This document shows, piece after piece, positions 39,572 through 48,281 of a stretch of DNA of 64,000 nucleotides. A program made the position numbers and the translations under genes. Location: positions 414,618 to 478,617 of the forward strand of contig NZ_LMSS01000002.1 of assembly GCF_001429605.1 (NCBI RefSeq), read 5' to 3'. Position 1 is the first letter of the stretch. Each line of letters opens with the position of its first letter. The notes under the pieces were generated by a model that was given only the letters and a program-made list of their open reading frames with translations, was not told where the DNA came from and ran no database searches. This stretch comes from Phycicoccus sp. Soil802 (GTDB taxonomy: Bacteria > Actinomycetota > Actinomycetes > Actinomycetales > Dermatophilaceae).

Positions 39572-41125
39572 TCAGGCCTGCCCTCCGTCGATCGCGTCGG
39601 GGTTGGCCGCCACGCGGGGCCCGTAGGTCGGTCCGTCGTCCGCCCAGACCGCCCTGAGGCGGTCACCGGTGTTCGCGACGACCTTCGGTCGCACCACCCG
39701 CCAGCCGATCTCCAGGATCGCGAAGATGACGGGGATCCCGATGATGACGACGACGAAGTCGGTCTTGTGCCAGAAGTACGGCGACGACTTCCACCCGGAG
39801 GCGGCCATGCCGACCACCACCATCGCGAGGAAGGCGAGTCCGATGTAGCTGGTCCACGGCGACCCCGGGGCCTGAAAGGCGCTCGGGGGGATGACCCCTC
39901 GGTCGGTGAGCTGCCGAAGTCTCAGCTGGCACAGGAAGATCGTGCCCCAGGTGAAGAGCACACCGATTGCTGCGGCCTCGAGGGCGATCTCGAAGGCGTC
40001 CGGGGTCAGGGCGTTCAGCACCGCGCCGAAGACGTAGACGACGGAGGTGAAGACGATGCCGGCCCAGGGGACGCCGGACCCGCTCATCCTCAGGGTGAAG
40101 CCGGGCGCCTGCTTGGCCATGCCGAGGCTTCGCAGCACCCGGCCCGTCGAGTTGAGACCGGAGTTGAGGCTCGACATGGCCGCCACGATGAGCACGACCT
40201 GGATCAGGTCGCCCATCCAGTCGAGGCCCATCCGCCCGAAGATCGTGACGAACGGGCTGATGCCGGCCTTGAAGTCGCTCGTCGGCAGCATCGAGACGAG
40301 CAGGAAGATCGAGCCGCAGTAGAAGACCGCGATCCGGAAGATGACGGCGTTGACCGCCTTGGGCACCTCGACCTTCGGGTTCGCCATCTCGCCGGCTGCG
40401 ACGCCGACCATCTCGATCGCGGCATACGCGAAGACGACACCCGACATCACGAGAATCGGTCCGTACCAAGCGAAGTCGCCACTCGCCGGCCAGAAGCCGC
40501 CGGGGTTGCCCCACAGGTTGCTCACACCGGCCTTGTGCCCGCCGATGTCGAGGCGCAGCCCCACGACGACGATCCCCACGATGAGGAAGATGATGATCGC
40601 GCCGACCTTCGCGACGGCGGCCCAGAACTCGAACTCACCGAAGGCACGGGCCGACAGCAGGTTGACGACCAGCACGACGGCCAGCGCGATGAGCACGGTC
40701 GCCCAGGTCGGCATCGTGGGCCACCAGTGCTGGACGTAGAGCCCCACGGCGGAGAGCTCGGCAATGCCGGTGAGGGCCCAGTTGAGCCAGTACATCCAGC
40801 CCGTGATGTACGCGGCCTTCTCGCCGAAGAACTCACGCATGTAGGAGACGAACGCGCCGGAGGTGGCGCGGTGCAGCACGAGCTCGCCGAGGGCGCGCAT
40901 GAGGAAGTAGGCGATGACGCCGACGAAGGCGTAGCTCAGCAGCAGGGCCGGCCCGGTGCTGTGCAGCCGGGAGGCCGATCCCAGGAACAGCCCGGTGCCG
41001 ATGGCGCCACCGATGGCGATCATCTGCACGTGCCGCCGCCCGAGGGACTGCTTGTAGCCCACCTGCTCTGCGTCGAGGGAGTGGTGCGACTCCTCGGCCG
41101 CCGTCCCCGTCACGGTGTCACTCAT
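39572..41125 (-). CDS. AAT-family amino-acid permease
   Basis: 517 residues from ATG. Twelve membrane helices. The AAT signature is complete: QMIAIGGAIGTGLFLGSASRLHSTGPALLLSY, RALGELVLHRATSGAFVSYMREFFG and EMVGVAAGEMANPKVEVPKAVN. The family (2.A.3.1) brings in amino acids by proton symport; members include AroP, GabP, AnsP and CycA. The substrate is uncertain: asparagine or GABA-like is plausible. The gene opens a minus-strand operon with the solute-binding lipoprotein; an inverted repeat about 110-140 bases upstream may control it. Confidence 0.93.
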   Translation of the reverse strand: MSDTVTGTAAEESHHSLDAEQVGYKQSLGRRHVQMIAIGGAIGTGLFLGSASRLHSTGPALLLSYAFVGVIAYFLMRALGELVLHRATSGAFVSYMREFFGEKAAYITGWMYWLNWALTGIAELSAVGLYVQHWWPTMPTWATVLIALAVVLVVNLLSARAFGEFEFWAAVAKVGAIIIFLIVGIVVVGLRLDIGGHKAGVSNLWGNPGGFWPASGDFAWYGPILVMSGVVFAYAAIEMVGVAAGEMANPKVEVPKAVNAVIFRIAVFYCGSIFLLVSMLPTSDFKAGISPFVTIFGRMGLDWMGDLIQVVLIVAAMSSLNSGLNSTGRVLRSLGMAKQAPGFTLRMSGSGVPWAGIVFTSVVYVFGAVLNALTPDAFEIALEAAAIGVLFTWGTIFLCQLRLRQLTDRGVIPPSAFQAPGSPWTSYIGLAFLAMVVVGMAASGWKSSPYFWHKTDFVVVIIGIPVIFAILEIGWRVVRPKVVANTGDRLRAVWADDGPTYGPRVAANPDAIDGGQA

Positions 41126-41232
41126 TGGTCAACCTCTGATCTCTCGCTCGGACCGACACCCCCACCGGACCTCCCGCGGTCGCGGGCGCTGGTGACTGGA
41201 CGCATCCCACCACTGCTGCCGCCAGCCCACAA

Positions 41233-41265
41233 TTGGCAAGTTCTGTGCTCGTTTGAGCAAGCCAA
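41233..41265 (-). promoter_or_regulatory. nested inverted repeat upstream of the permease operon
   Basis: Outer arms TTGGC (41233-41237) and GCCAA (41261-41265) enclose TGCTC (41246-41250) and GAGCA (41255-41259) around GTTT. Candidate operator in an AT-richer stretch. Confidence 0.4.
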
Positions 41266-41467
41266 CGTCGACTGACGTGTGTTGACGGGCGTTGGGGTGT
41301 CGAAGCCGCAGGTCAGGGACGGTGCGCACCGAAGCATGAGGGCTGCCGGCCGTCCGTCGGCGGCGGTGCAGGACGGGCGGCAGGTGTTCGACCCGTGGAC
41401 ACTTCGAGAGGTCCCGGGGGACGTGGAAGGGGGTGGCCGAGGGGTGGCCGGCCGCTCCGGGAGGGAA

Positions 41468-41498
41468 TTGGCTGCAGCGGCGGGGGCCCGTCTACACT
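41468..41498 (+). promoter_or_regulatory. promoter of the SRP RNA gene
   Basis: TTGGCT (41468-41473) and TACACT (41493-41498) with a 19-base spacer, seven to eight bases before the predicted 5' end of the RNA. Confidence 0.55.
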
Positions 41499-41505
41499 GG
41501 CCGCA

Positions 41506-41594
41506 GGCACCCCGTGTGGTGGTACCTCTCCGAACTCCCCCAGGGCAGGAATGCAGCAAGGGTAGGAGAGCTCTTCCAGGTACGCGGGGTGTCC
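41506..41594 (+). ncRNA. ffs: small signal recognition particle RNA (4.5S type)
   Basis: The 5' GGCACCCCG pairs with the 3' CGGGGTGTCC, and GTACCT with AGGTAC. The apical domain contains the conserved SRP motif CAGGGCAGGAATGCAGCA (41551-41568): a GGAA tetraloop and the asymmetric AGCA loop. It is followed by a T-run (41595-41598) of a terminator. The RNA binds Ffh to deliver membrane and secreted proteins to the translocon. It lies beside dnaX, as in many bacteria. Confidence 0.93.
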
Positions 41595-41613
41595 CTTTTG
41601 TGCCGGACGCGCG

Positions 41614-43020
41614 TCAGGTGCGGTGGCCCTCGTCGAGCAGCCTGACCCGGCGCCGCCCGAACGCGACGGCGGCATACGAGGCGAGCACCAGGACCATGAG
41701 GGCGTTCGAGGCGGTTGACCTCGTCAGCAGCGCGGTCGCGGCGACGCCGCCGATGATGGTGAGCAGCAGCGGCCGGGAGTACCAGAACGCCACCGACACC
41801 ACGGCCGACCCCGGTGAGAACAGGCTGACCGGCGGTAGTCCCCGGAACGCCGCCATGAGGTGGCCCCCGGCCACGAGCGCCACCATCGCCAGCGGCCAGA
41901 CCACGGCGGCGAAGCCGGCCCCCGGCGTCGTGAGGACGACGGCGCCCCCGGTCAGGAGCGCGACCGCCGAGTAGAGCACCGAGGGCGTCACCAGGTGGGC
42001 CAACGCCTCCCTGCCGTACGCGAGCCCGATCAGCGGCGGCGTGCCGGCGTTGTCACCCTGCAGCCGCAGCCCTTCGGACCAGGCCCCGTAGCCCAGGTAG
42101 CACGAGACCGTGCCGACGAACGCGACGATGTTCGGCACGCCGGGGATGGTCGCGTGGGCGAGAGACCAGCAGCCTGCGGCGACGAGGACGAGGCCGACGA
42201 CCAGGGCGCCGGGCGCGCGCCGGAGCCCCAACAGGTCGCGGCCGGCCAGCACCGCGACCGGCCCGCGGGCCCGGAGCCTGGTCCGCCGCAGGCGCGTCGA
42301 CGGGGAGGCGACGTCGAGCCGGGCCGCGCGCAGGTCGCCGGCCAGGACCGCACCACCCATCGTCACCGCCCGCGACGACTGGGTCCGCAGACCGACGTGG
42401 TGCAGCGCCCGCAACGACCGGGCGCCCCGCAGCACCGTCGAGGCACCGCGTGGTCCGGTCGGCCACGACCGCACCTGGCCCCACAGCCACGACCCGGCGA
42501 ACCCGAGCCCGGCCACCAGGCCACCCAGGCTCGACGGCAGCAGCGCCCACGGCGAGGACACGTCCGCGACGACCATGCCGGTGCCGACGACCGCGCCGGT
42601 GAGCAGGCCGCCGATGAGGCAGCCGAGCAGGCTCAGCCGCCACCAGCGACGCAGCACCACGGCGCGGTCGAGCGAGCTGACGGCGACGTGGTCGAGGTAG
42701 GGCAGGTCCGGCACCACCGGTCCGCGGAGCGATCCCAGCCGGTGCCCGACCAGCCACACGGCGGCGACGAGGACGCCCACGACCAGCACGCCCTGGGCCC
42801 CGGTCAGGTGCCGCGAGATCCAGGCCGGGTCGACGAACATGAAGAACGCCCGCGACGCCGGAACCCCGTAGGTGAGGGCGGCGATCACGGCGACGTACGC
42901 GGCATACACGACGTTGCCGTTGCCCTCCTCGGGCAAGCCGCCGCGGATCACCCGGCGCGCCTGGTCGAGGCGCTCGCGGTCGCTCGTGGGCCCGGCCTCC
43001 TGGGTCGGCGTCGAGCTCAC
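41614..43020 (-). CDS. ABC exporter membrane subunit, multi-spanning
   Basis: 468 residues from GTG, overlapping the stop of the ATPase gene (GTGA). It has about ten membrane helices in two groups, with a soluble middle stretch (SLRALHHVGLRTQSSRAVTMGG... RARGPVAVLAGRDLLGLRRAP). I cannot place it in a named permease family, but the coupled ATPase makes an ABC exporter clear. Substrate unknown. The stop lies about 20 bases from the 3' end of the convergent SRP RNA. Confidence 0.8.
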   Translation of the reverse strand: MSSTPTQEAGPTSDRERLDQARRVIRGGLPEEGNGNVVYAAYVAVIAALTYGVPASRAFFMFVDPAWISRHLTGAQGVLVVGVLVAAVWLVGHRLGSLRGPVVPDLPYLDHVAVSSLDRAVVLRRWWRLSLLGCLIGGLLTGAVVGTGMVVADVSSPWALLPSSLGGLVAGLGFAGSWLWGQVRSWPTGPRGASTVLRGARSLRALHHVGLRTQSSRAVTMGGAVLAGDLRAARLDVASPSTRLRRTRLRARGPVAVLAGRDLLGLRRAPGALVVGLVLVAAGCWSLAHATIPGVPNIVAFVGTVSCYLGYGAWSEGLRLQGDNAGTPPLIGLAYGREALAHLVTPSVLYSAVALLTGGAVVLTTPGAGFAAVVWPLAMVALVAGGHLMAAFRGLPPVSLFSPGSAVVSVAFWYSRPLLLTIIGGVAATALLTRSTASNALMVLVLASYAAVAFGRRRVRLLDEGHRT

Positions 43021-43712
43021 GGGGCGACCACGTCGATGACGCGGTCGGCGATCGCCGCCGTCATCTCGGGGTCGTGGCAGGCCACGACGAGCGCGTCACC
43101 AGCCGCCTTGCGAGCCACCAGGCTCTCGGTGAGCAGGCCGCGCTTGTGGGTGTCGAGGCGCTGCTCGGGCTCGTCGAGGAGCAGCACCCGGGAAGGGCGG
43201 AACAGCACCAGCGCGAGGTGGAAGAGGTGCTGCTGCCCCGACGACAGCTCGTGCGGGAACCGCTCGGAGAGGTGGTCGATCTCGAGGCTGACGAGCAGGT
43301 CGTCGGCCCGCTCGTCCGCGGTGCCGATCGCGCCACCCCACGTGGAGTCGATCAGGACGAGGTGGTCGACCACGGTGAGGTCGCGGTATGCCGTGGGGTA
43401 GCCGATCAGCGCGGCCACCCGGGCGCGGGTGCCCGGGTGGCGTTCGTCGATGGAGCCGCCGTCGAGGGTCGCGCTGCCCTCGGACGCCTCGAGCGTGCCT
43501 GCCAGGATGCGCAGGAGGGTCGTCTTGCCGCTGCCGTTCTCACCCCGGACCACGACGCACTCGCCCGAGGAGACCGCGAGGTCGATGGGGGACAGGAGCA
43601 CGTTTCCGTCGATGTGCTTGCCGACCCCGGTCGCCTCGAGCCGGATGGGTGCAGCGCTCTCGGACCCGCCGGGGGGCGGCTCGGTGGTGTCGTGTCTGCG
43701 GCGTGCGAACAT
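43017..43712 (-). CDS. ABC exporter ATP-binding subunit
   Basis: 231 residues from ATG 43712 (GGAGG close upstream; GTG 43742 is an alternative). Walker A is RGENGSGKTTLL, signature region is HELSSGQQHLFHLALVLF (LSSGQ), Walker B is VLLLDEPEQRL, and the switch histidine lies in VACHDPEM. The second part of Walker B differs from the usual LDEPTxGLD (EPEQRLD). It is coupled to the permease gene and divergent from dnaX. Confidence 0.9.
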   Translation of the reverse strand: MFARRRHDTTEPPPGGSESAAPIRLEATGVGKHIDGNVLLSPIDLAVSSGECVVVRGENGSGKTTLLRILAGTLEASEGSATLDGGSIDERHPGTRARVAALIGYPTAYRDLTVVDHLVLIDSTWGGAIGTADERADDLLVSLEIDHLSERFPHELSSGQQHLFHLALVLFRPSRVLLLDEPEQRLDTHKRGLLTESLVARKAAGDALVVACHDPEMTAAIADRVIDVVAP

Positions 43713-43828
43713 CTGCCTCCCTCGTCCGCGCCAGTCTGCCACCGGGCTCGTCCCGCGCCCGCCGGGGCCGGGGTGAGGGACTGTGGGAGGGGCTGTGGGA
43801 GGGGGACGCGGATGTCATCCGGGGCGAC

Positions 43829-43834
43829 TAGGGT
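43829..43834 (+). promoter_or_regulatory. -10 box of a leaderless dnaX promoter
   Basis: TAGGGT followed by seven bases and the GTG at 43842. Confidence 0.6.
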
Positions 43835-43841
43835 TCCCGAG

Positions 43842-46130
43842 GTGAGCACCGCCCTGTACCGCCGCTACCGGCCCGAGTCGTTCGCCGACGTGATCGGCCA
43901 GGAGCACGTCACCGAGCCGCTCATGCAGGCGCTGCGCACGGGCCGGGTCAACCACGCCTACCTGTTCTCCGGTCCGCGAGGCTGTGGCAAGACGACCAGC
44001 GCCCGCATCCTGGCCCGCTGCCTCAACTGCGAGCAGGGCCCGACGCCGACCCCCTGCGGCACCTGCGACTCCTGCGTCGCGCTGGCCCGCGGTGGCGCCG
44101 GCAGCGTCGACGTCATCGAGATCGACGCGGCCAGCCACGGTGGTGTCGACGACGCCCGAGACCTGCGCGAGCGGGCGTCCTACGGTCCGGCCCAGAGCCG
44201 CTACAAGATCTACATCATCGACGAGGCCCACATGGTCACGCCGCAGGGCTTCAACGCCCTGCTCAAGATCGTCGAGGAGCCGCCGGAGCACGTGAAGTTC
44301 GTCTTCGCGACGACCGAGCCCGAGAAGGTCATCGGCACCATCCGCTCCCGCACCCACCACTACCCGTTCCGCCTCGTGCCGCCCGGCCAGCTGTCCGACT
44401 ACATGGCCTCGCTCTGCCAGCAGGAGAAGGTCGCCGTCGCGCCGGGCGTGCTGTCCTTCGTGACCCGCGCGGGCGGCGGGTCGGTGCGTGACTCGCTCTC
44501 GGTGCTCGACCAGCTGATCGCCGGCTCGGGCGACGAGGGCCTCACCTACGAAGGGGCCGCGGCGCTGCTCGGGTTCACCGACGCCGAGCTGCTCGACGCG
44601 ATCATCGACGCGTTCGCGGCCGCCGATGCCTCGGGTGTCTTCCACCAGGTCGACCGGGTGATCGAGACCGGGCTCGACCCGCGCCGGTTCGTCGAGGACC
44701 TGCTCGAGCGCCTGCGTGACCTCATCGTCGTGGCCGCCGTCCCCGACGGCGCCTCGTCGGTGCTGCGCGGGGTGCCCGAGGACCAGCTCGAGCGGATGCG
44801 CCAACAGTCCGCAGCGTTCGGCGGGGGTGCCCTGTCGCGGGCGGCCGACATCGTCAACGCCGGGCTCACCGAGATGACCGGCGCCACCGCACCGCGGCTC
44901 CAGCTCGAGCTGATCTGCGCGCGTGTCCTGCTCCCCGCCGCCTCCGGCGAGAGTGGGTATGCCGCCCGGCTCGACCGCCTCGAACGCCGCCTCGACGTGG
45001 AGGGCGTGCCGTCAGCCGCTCGCGCGGCTGCGCCGACCCCGCCAGCACCGGCTGCCGCGCCAGCACCGGCTGCCGCGCCAGCACCGGCTGCCGCGCAACC
45101 ACCTGGCGCCGCTCCCTCCTCCAGCGCCGCGGCGGAGGCGACGCCCGCACCGCAGGACGCCCCGTCCGAGCAGGGTGCAGCTGGGTCACCCGAGCCGGCC
45201 GAAGCCGAGCCAGCAGCCGCTGCGCCCGTGGCGCCCCAGCCGGTCGCCGAGCCGGTCGCCCCCGCCGAGCCGGTGGCTGCGCCTGTCGCTGCGGACGCCG
45301 GACCGGTGGAGGAGCCCGCGCCGGCCGCTGCGGGTGGGCAGCCGGGAGCCATCACCGGTGGCCTGGACGTCGCGGCCATCCGGCGCGCCTGGCCAGACAT
45401 CCTCGGATGGATCTTCAAGCACAAGCGCACGACCTGGACGCTGCTGTCCGAGCACGCCACCGTCCACGACTACGACGGCTCCAAGGTGGTGCTCGGCATC
45501 TCCACCGTCGGCATCGCCAACACCTTCCGCCACGGTCCGCACGCCGACCTGGTTCGCCAGGCCCTGATCGACGTCCTCGGCGTGGACGCCCGCGTCGAGG
45601 GCATCCCGACTCCCGATGCTGGGCAGTCCGCCCCGAGCGGGGAGTCCCACCCGACCGTCGTCCCGGCCAACCGCTACCCGTCCGACGACCCGGCAGTGAA
45701 GGGTGACAACCCGGCGCCATCGGGCCGAGGAGGCAGCACCGATGGCGGTGCGGCGGGCAGCGGAGCCGGCCCCGCGGCATACGCCGGCATCGCGGCCTCG
45801 AGCCCGCCCCCGGAGACCGGCGGCGGCTGGGCGACCGCGTCGTCGGGTCCGTCGAGCGGCCCGAGCTGGGCCAGTGACGACGCCCCGGGAGGTCCGGCCA
45901 CGGCGGCTGCGCCCGAGCCCGGTGCGCCCGCCGAGCCGGGCACGGGCTCGAGGCTGGCCGCCGCGAAGGCCGCGGTGGCGGCGGAGGCACCGGCCCGCAC
46001 CCCTGACACCTACGTCGCCGACGACAGTGCGGCCAGTGCCGACGACGAGGACATCGCCGAGCTCGGCGAGGTGGGCCGCCCCGTGATCGAGCGGCTCCTC
46101 GGCGGCAAGGTCATCGACGAAGGACCCTGA
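43842..46130 (+). CDS. dnaX: DNA polymerase III subunits gamma and tau
   Basis: 762 residues from GTG, chosen because the protein start STALYRRYRPESFADVIGQEHV fits the family and a -10 box lies seven bases upstream. AAA+ clamp-loader domain: Walker A FSGPRGCGKTTSAR, zinc site CLNCEQGPTPTPCGTCDSC, Walker B YIIDEAHMVT, sensor 1 ATTEPEKV, SRC-like sensor arginine in GTIRSR. Domain III follows. From about residue 390 to 500 lies an Ala/Pro-rich linker, partly from 18-bp tandem repeats, then a tau-type C-terminal domain (WPDILGWIFKHKRTTWTLLSE) and another disordered tail. It loads the sliding clamp for replication. Confidence 0.97.
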   Translation: MSTALYRRYRPESFADVIGQEHVTEPLMQALRTGRVNHAYLFSGPRGCGKTTSARILARCLNCEQGPTPTPCGTCDSCVALARGGAGSVDVIEIDAASHGGVDDARDLRERASYGPAQSRYKIYIIDEAHMVTPQGFNALLKIVEEPPEHVKFVFATTEPEKVIGTIRSRTHHYPFRLVPPGQLSDYMASLCQQEKVAVAPGVLSFVTRAGGGSVRDSLSVLDQLIAGSGDEGLTYEGAAALLGFTDAELLDAIIDAFAAADASGVFHQVDRVIETGLDPRRFVEDLLERLRDLIVVAAVPDGASSVLRGVPEDQLERMRQQSAAFGGGALSRAADIVNAGLTEMTGATAPRLQLELICARVLLPAASGESGYAARLDRLERRLDVEGVPSAARAAAPTPPAPAAAPAPAAAPAPAAAQPPGAAPSSSAAAEATPAPQDAPSEQGAAGSPEPAEAEPAAAAPVAPQPVAEPVAPAEPVAAPVAADAGPVEEPAPAAAGGQPGAITGGLDVAAIRRAWPDILGWIFKHKRTTWTLLSEHATVHDYDGSKVVLGISTVGIANTFRHGPHADLVRQALIDVLGVDARVEGIPTPDAGQSAPSGESHPTVVPANRYPSDDPAVKGDNPAPSGRGGSTDGGAAGSGAGPAAYAGIAASSPPPETGGGWATASSGPSSGPSWASDDAPGGPATAAAPEPGAPAEPGTGSRLAAAKAAVAAEAPARTPDTYVADDSAASADDEDIAELGEVGRPVIERLLGGKVIDEGP
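45041..45094 (+). repeat. three tandem 18-bp units in dnaX
   Basis: GCCAGCACCGGCTGCCGC repeated three times without change; it encodes the repeating APAAA-type linker of the gamma/tau protein. The unit is a multiple of three, so the frame is kept. Confidence 0.95.
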
Positions 46131-46249
46131 CCGCGGCGATGGGCGAACACCTTGGCGGGGTGGTCGACCAGCTCACCGTAGTCGGGCTGGCTGCGGGGCT
46201 GCGCGAGCGCGTTCGGGGCGGCGTCGTGGGTGGTGACACCCCGAGGGCA

Positions 46250-46255
46250 TAGGCT
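46250..46255 (+). promoter_or_regulatory. -10 box of a leaderless recR promoter
   Basis: TAGGCT, seven bases before the GTG at 46263. Confidence 0.6.
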
Positions 46256-46262
46256 CACCGAT

Positions 46263-46862
46263 GTGTATGAAGGTGTGGTCCAGGACCTGATCGACGAGCT
46301 CGGCCGGCTGCCCGGCGTGGGTCCCAAGAGTGCCCAGCGGATCGCCTTCCACCTGCTGCAGGCCGACGCGATCGACGTCAAGCGCCTGGTCGAGGTGCTC
46401 ACCGAGGTGAAGGCCAAGGTGCGGTTCTGCGAGACCTGCGGGAACGTTGCAGAGTCCGAGCAGTGCCGCATCTGCGCCGACCCGCGCCGGGACGGCACCG
46501 CGATCTGCGTCGTCGAGGAGCCCAAGGACGTGGTGGCCATCGAACGCACTCGTGAGTTCCGCGGTCGCTACCACGTGCTCGGCGGGGCGATCAGCCCGAT
46601 CGACGGCGTCGGCCCCGACGACCTGCGCATCAAGGAGCTGATGACCCGGCTCGCGTCCGCCGAGGTCACCGAGGTCATCATCGCCACCGACCCCAACCTC
46701 GAGGGCGAGGCGACGGCGAGCTACCTCGCCCGGTTCCTGCGCCCGATGGGTCTGCGGGTCACCCGGCTCGCCTCGGGCCTGCCCGTCGGTGGCGACCTGG
46801 AGTATGCCGACGAGGTCACCCTCGGTCGCGCGTTCGAAGGCAGGAGGCTTCTCGATGTCTGA
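46263..46862 (+). CDS. recR: recombination protein RecR
   Basis: 199 residues from GTG 46263, which gives the family's own start ([20 protein letters not shown]). Helix-hairpin-helix [18 protein letters not shown]4 zinc finger [21 protein letters not shown] and Toprim domain with [10 protein letters not shown] and [15 protein letters not shown]. RecR works with RecO and RecF to load RecA at gaps. The neighbouring YbaB/EbfC gene that normally sits between dnaX and recR is missing. Its stop overlaps the next gene by eight bases. Confidence 0.97.
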   Translation: MYEGVVQDLIDELGRLPGVGPKSAQRIAFHLLQADAIDVKRLVEVLTEVKAKVRFCETCGNVAESEQCRICADPRRDGTAICVVEEPKDVVAIERTREFRGRYHVLGGAISPIDGVGPDDLRIKELMTRLASAEVTEVIIATDPNLEGEATASYLARFLRPMGLRVTRLASGLPVGGDLEYADEVTLGRAFEGRRLLDV

Positions 46863-47406
46863 CGACCTGCAGGTGCTGGCCGACGAGTCGGCCCTCGACG
46901 CCCGCGCCTACCTCACGACGTTGACCGAGGTCGCGTCCGGCTCGGCTCCCGACGCCGCCATACCCATGACCCTGTTGGCCCTGTCGCAGGTGCTGGTCAT
47001 GGGCGCGCGGCTCGGGGCGATCGAGGACATCGTGCCGGTCGAGCGGTTCGAGACCGACACCGTGGAGGCCGAGCTCGACCCCTTGCGCACGGGGGTGGCC
47101 AACCTCTTCGAGGGTCTGGATGAGTACGCGGACCTGGTCGACCCCGTCACCTCGACCGAGCTGACGACCGGCTCGCTCTCCAACGACATCACGGTGGTCG
47201 CCGGAGCGCTCTCGCACGGCCTGCGGCACTACGACCAGGGACGCATCTCAGAAGCGCTGTGGTGGTGGCAGTTCAGCTACCTGTCCGACTGGGGTGAGCG
47301 GGCCGCCTCCGCCCTGCGGGTGCTCCAGTCCCTGCTCGGCCACATCCGGCTCGACGCCGACGAGGAGACCATCTCCGAGGCCGAGTTCGACGCCCTCCAC
47401 CCCTGA
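46855..47406 (+). CDS. DUF5063 family protein
   Basis: 183 residues from ATG 46855 with AGGAGG seven bases upstream; it overlaps the end of recR by eight bases. It is an all-alpha-type soluble protein: [36 protein letters not shown], and [32 protein letters not shown]. The family is usually found after recR in actinobacteria; its role is unknown. Confidence 0.85.
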   Translation: MSDDLQVLADESALDARAYLTTLTEVASGSAPDAAIPMTLLALSQVLVMGARLGAIEDIVPVERFETDTVEAELDPLRTGVANLFEGLDEYADLVDPVTSTELTTGSLSNDITVVAGALSHGLRHYDQGRISEALWWWQFSYLSDWGERAASALRVLQSLLGHIRLDADEETISEAEFDALHP

Positions 47407-47633
47407 CCCGCTGGCCTGACCCGGTCAGGTCCCAGGTCGACGGTGAGGCACATCTGTGCCCTCGGCGGCACGGACGGACCGGACCTCGGGCTGCGGGCGT
47501 CGATCGGTGACGCCAGTGCCCCAGATGGACGCGCCGCGCCTGACCAGCGACGTGGATTAGTCCAATCGCAGGTTCGCGGCGCGGGTCGTCGAGGGGATCG
47601 TGGGCACCGCAGGGACGACTGAAGGGAAGTCCC

Positions 47634-48194
47634 ATGAGGAAGTTGCTGATCTCTGCCTGTGGCGTCCTGGTCCTGGCCTTCGCGATGGCCCTCCCGGCCC
47701 ACGCCGCACCGTTGGAGCGCGAAAACTACAGCGGCTCCGACTCCTTCGACTTCGACGACTGTGGCCCGCTCATCCACGAGGAGGTCACCTTCGAAGGAGT
47801 GTTCATGCTCAAGGCGCCGACCAAGCCGGGCTACCCACCGCGATACTTCGACAACTACGACGTCCAGGAGGTCCTCACCGCCAACGGCAGGACCATGACG
47901 ATCGACCACCAGGGCCTGTACAAGGACCTGCACGCGACGCTGATCTCGGGCACGACCTACCGCTTCGAGGCCATGGAGTCGGGCCAGCCGTTCGTGGCTC
48001 GTGACGAGACCGGTGCGATCCTCTTCCGCGACCACGGCCTCCTCAAGACCACGTTCGTCGATGACACCAAGGGTGACAACGACCTCGACAACGACGTGTT
48101 CATCGAGGGCAGCTTCGAGCTGCTGGCCGACCACGGCAGTCACCCGGCGTTCTACGTCGACTTCTGCGAGGTGCTCGCCGACTACTTCGGCTGA
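47634..48194 (+). CDS. secreted protein of unknown function
   Basis: 186 residues from ATG 47634 with GAAGGGAAG upstream. A Sec signal peptide (MRKLLISACGVLVLAFAMALPAHA) with AxA cleavage site is followed by a compact beta-rich domain. Cysteines at about 43 and 178 may form a disulphide. It contains acidic stretches (DFDDCG, DDTKGDNDLDNDVF). No family recognised. It ends 32 bases before a perfect inverted repeat. Confidence 0.8.
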   Translation: MRKLLISACGVLVLAFAMALPAHAAPLERENYSGSDSFDFDDCGPLIHEEVTFEGVFMLKAPTKPGYPPRYFDNYDVQEVLTANGRTMTIDHQGLYKDLHATLISGTTYRFEAMESGQPFVARDETGAILFRDHGLLKTTFVDDTKGDNDLDNDVFIEGSFELLADHGSHPAFYVDFCEVLADYFG

Positions 48195-48225
48195 CCTCGA
48201 CGCCACGAAGGCTCGAGCGACGGGA

Positions 48226-48262
48226 GGTATGCCGCGTGGCCACCTCGGCCACGCGGCATACC
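48226..48262. terminator. perfect 16-bp inverted pair of the GTATGCCG signal, bidirectional terminator
   Basis: GGTATGCCGCGTGGCC (48226-48241) and its exact complement (48247-48262) with an ACCTC loop. It lies between a plus-strand and a minus-strand gene, 19-32 bases from their stops. No U-tract. Confidence 0.85.
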
Positions 48263-48281
48263 GTCTCGCAGTGGTGCGCAG

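Larger units (their letters stand above)
41126..41505. other. 380-bp intergenic region with two promoters
   Basis: It lies between the minus-strand amino-acid-permease operon and the plus-strand SRP RNA. The left half holds a palindrome (41233-41265) and an AT-richer stretch typical of a promoter (permease operon); the right half is GC-rich, without an ORF I can support, and ends in the SRP RNA promoter. Confidence 0.7.
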
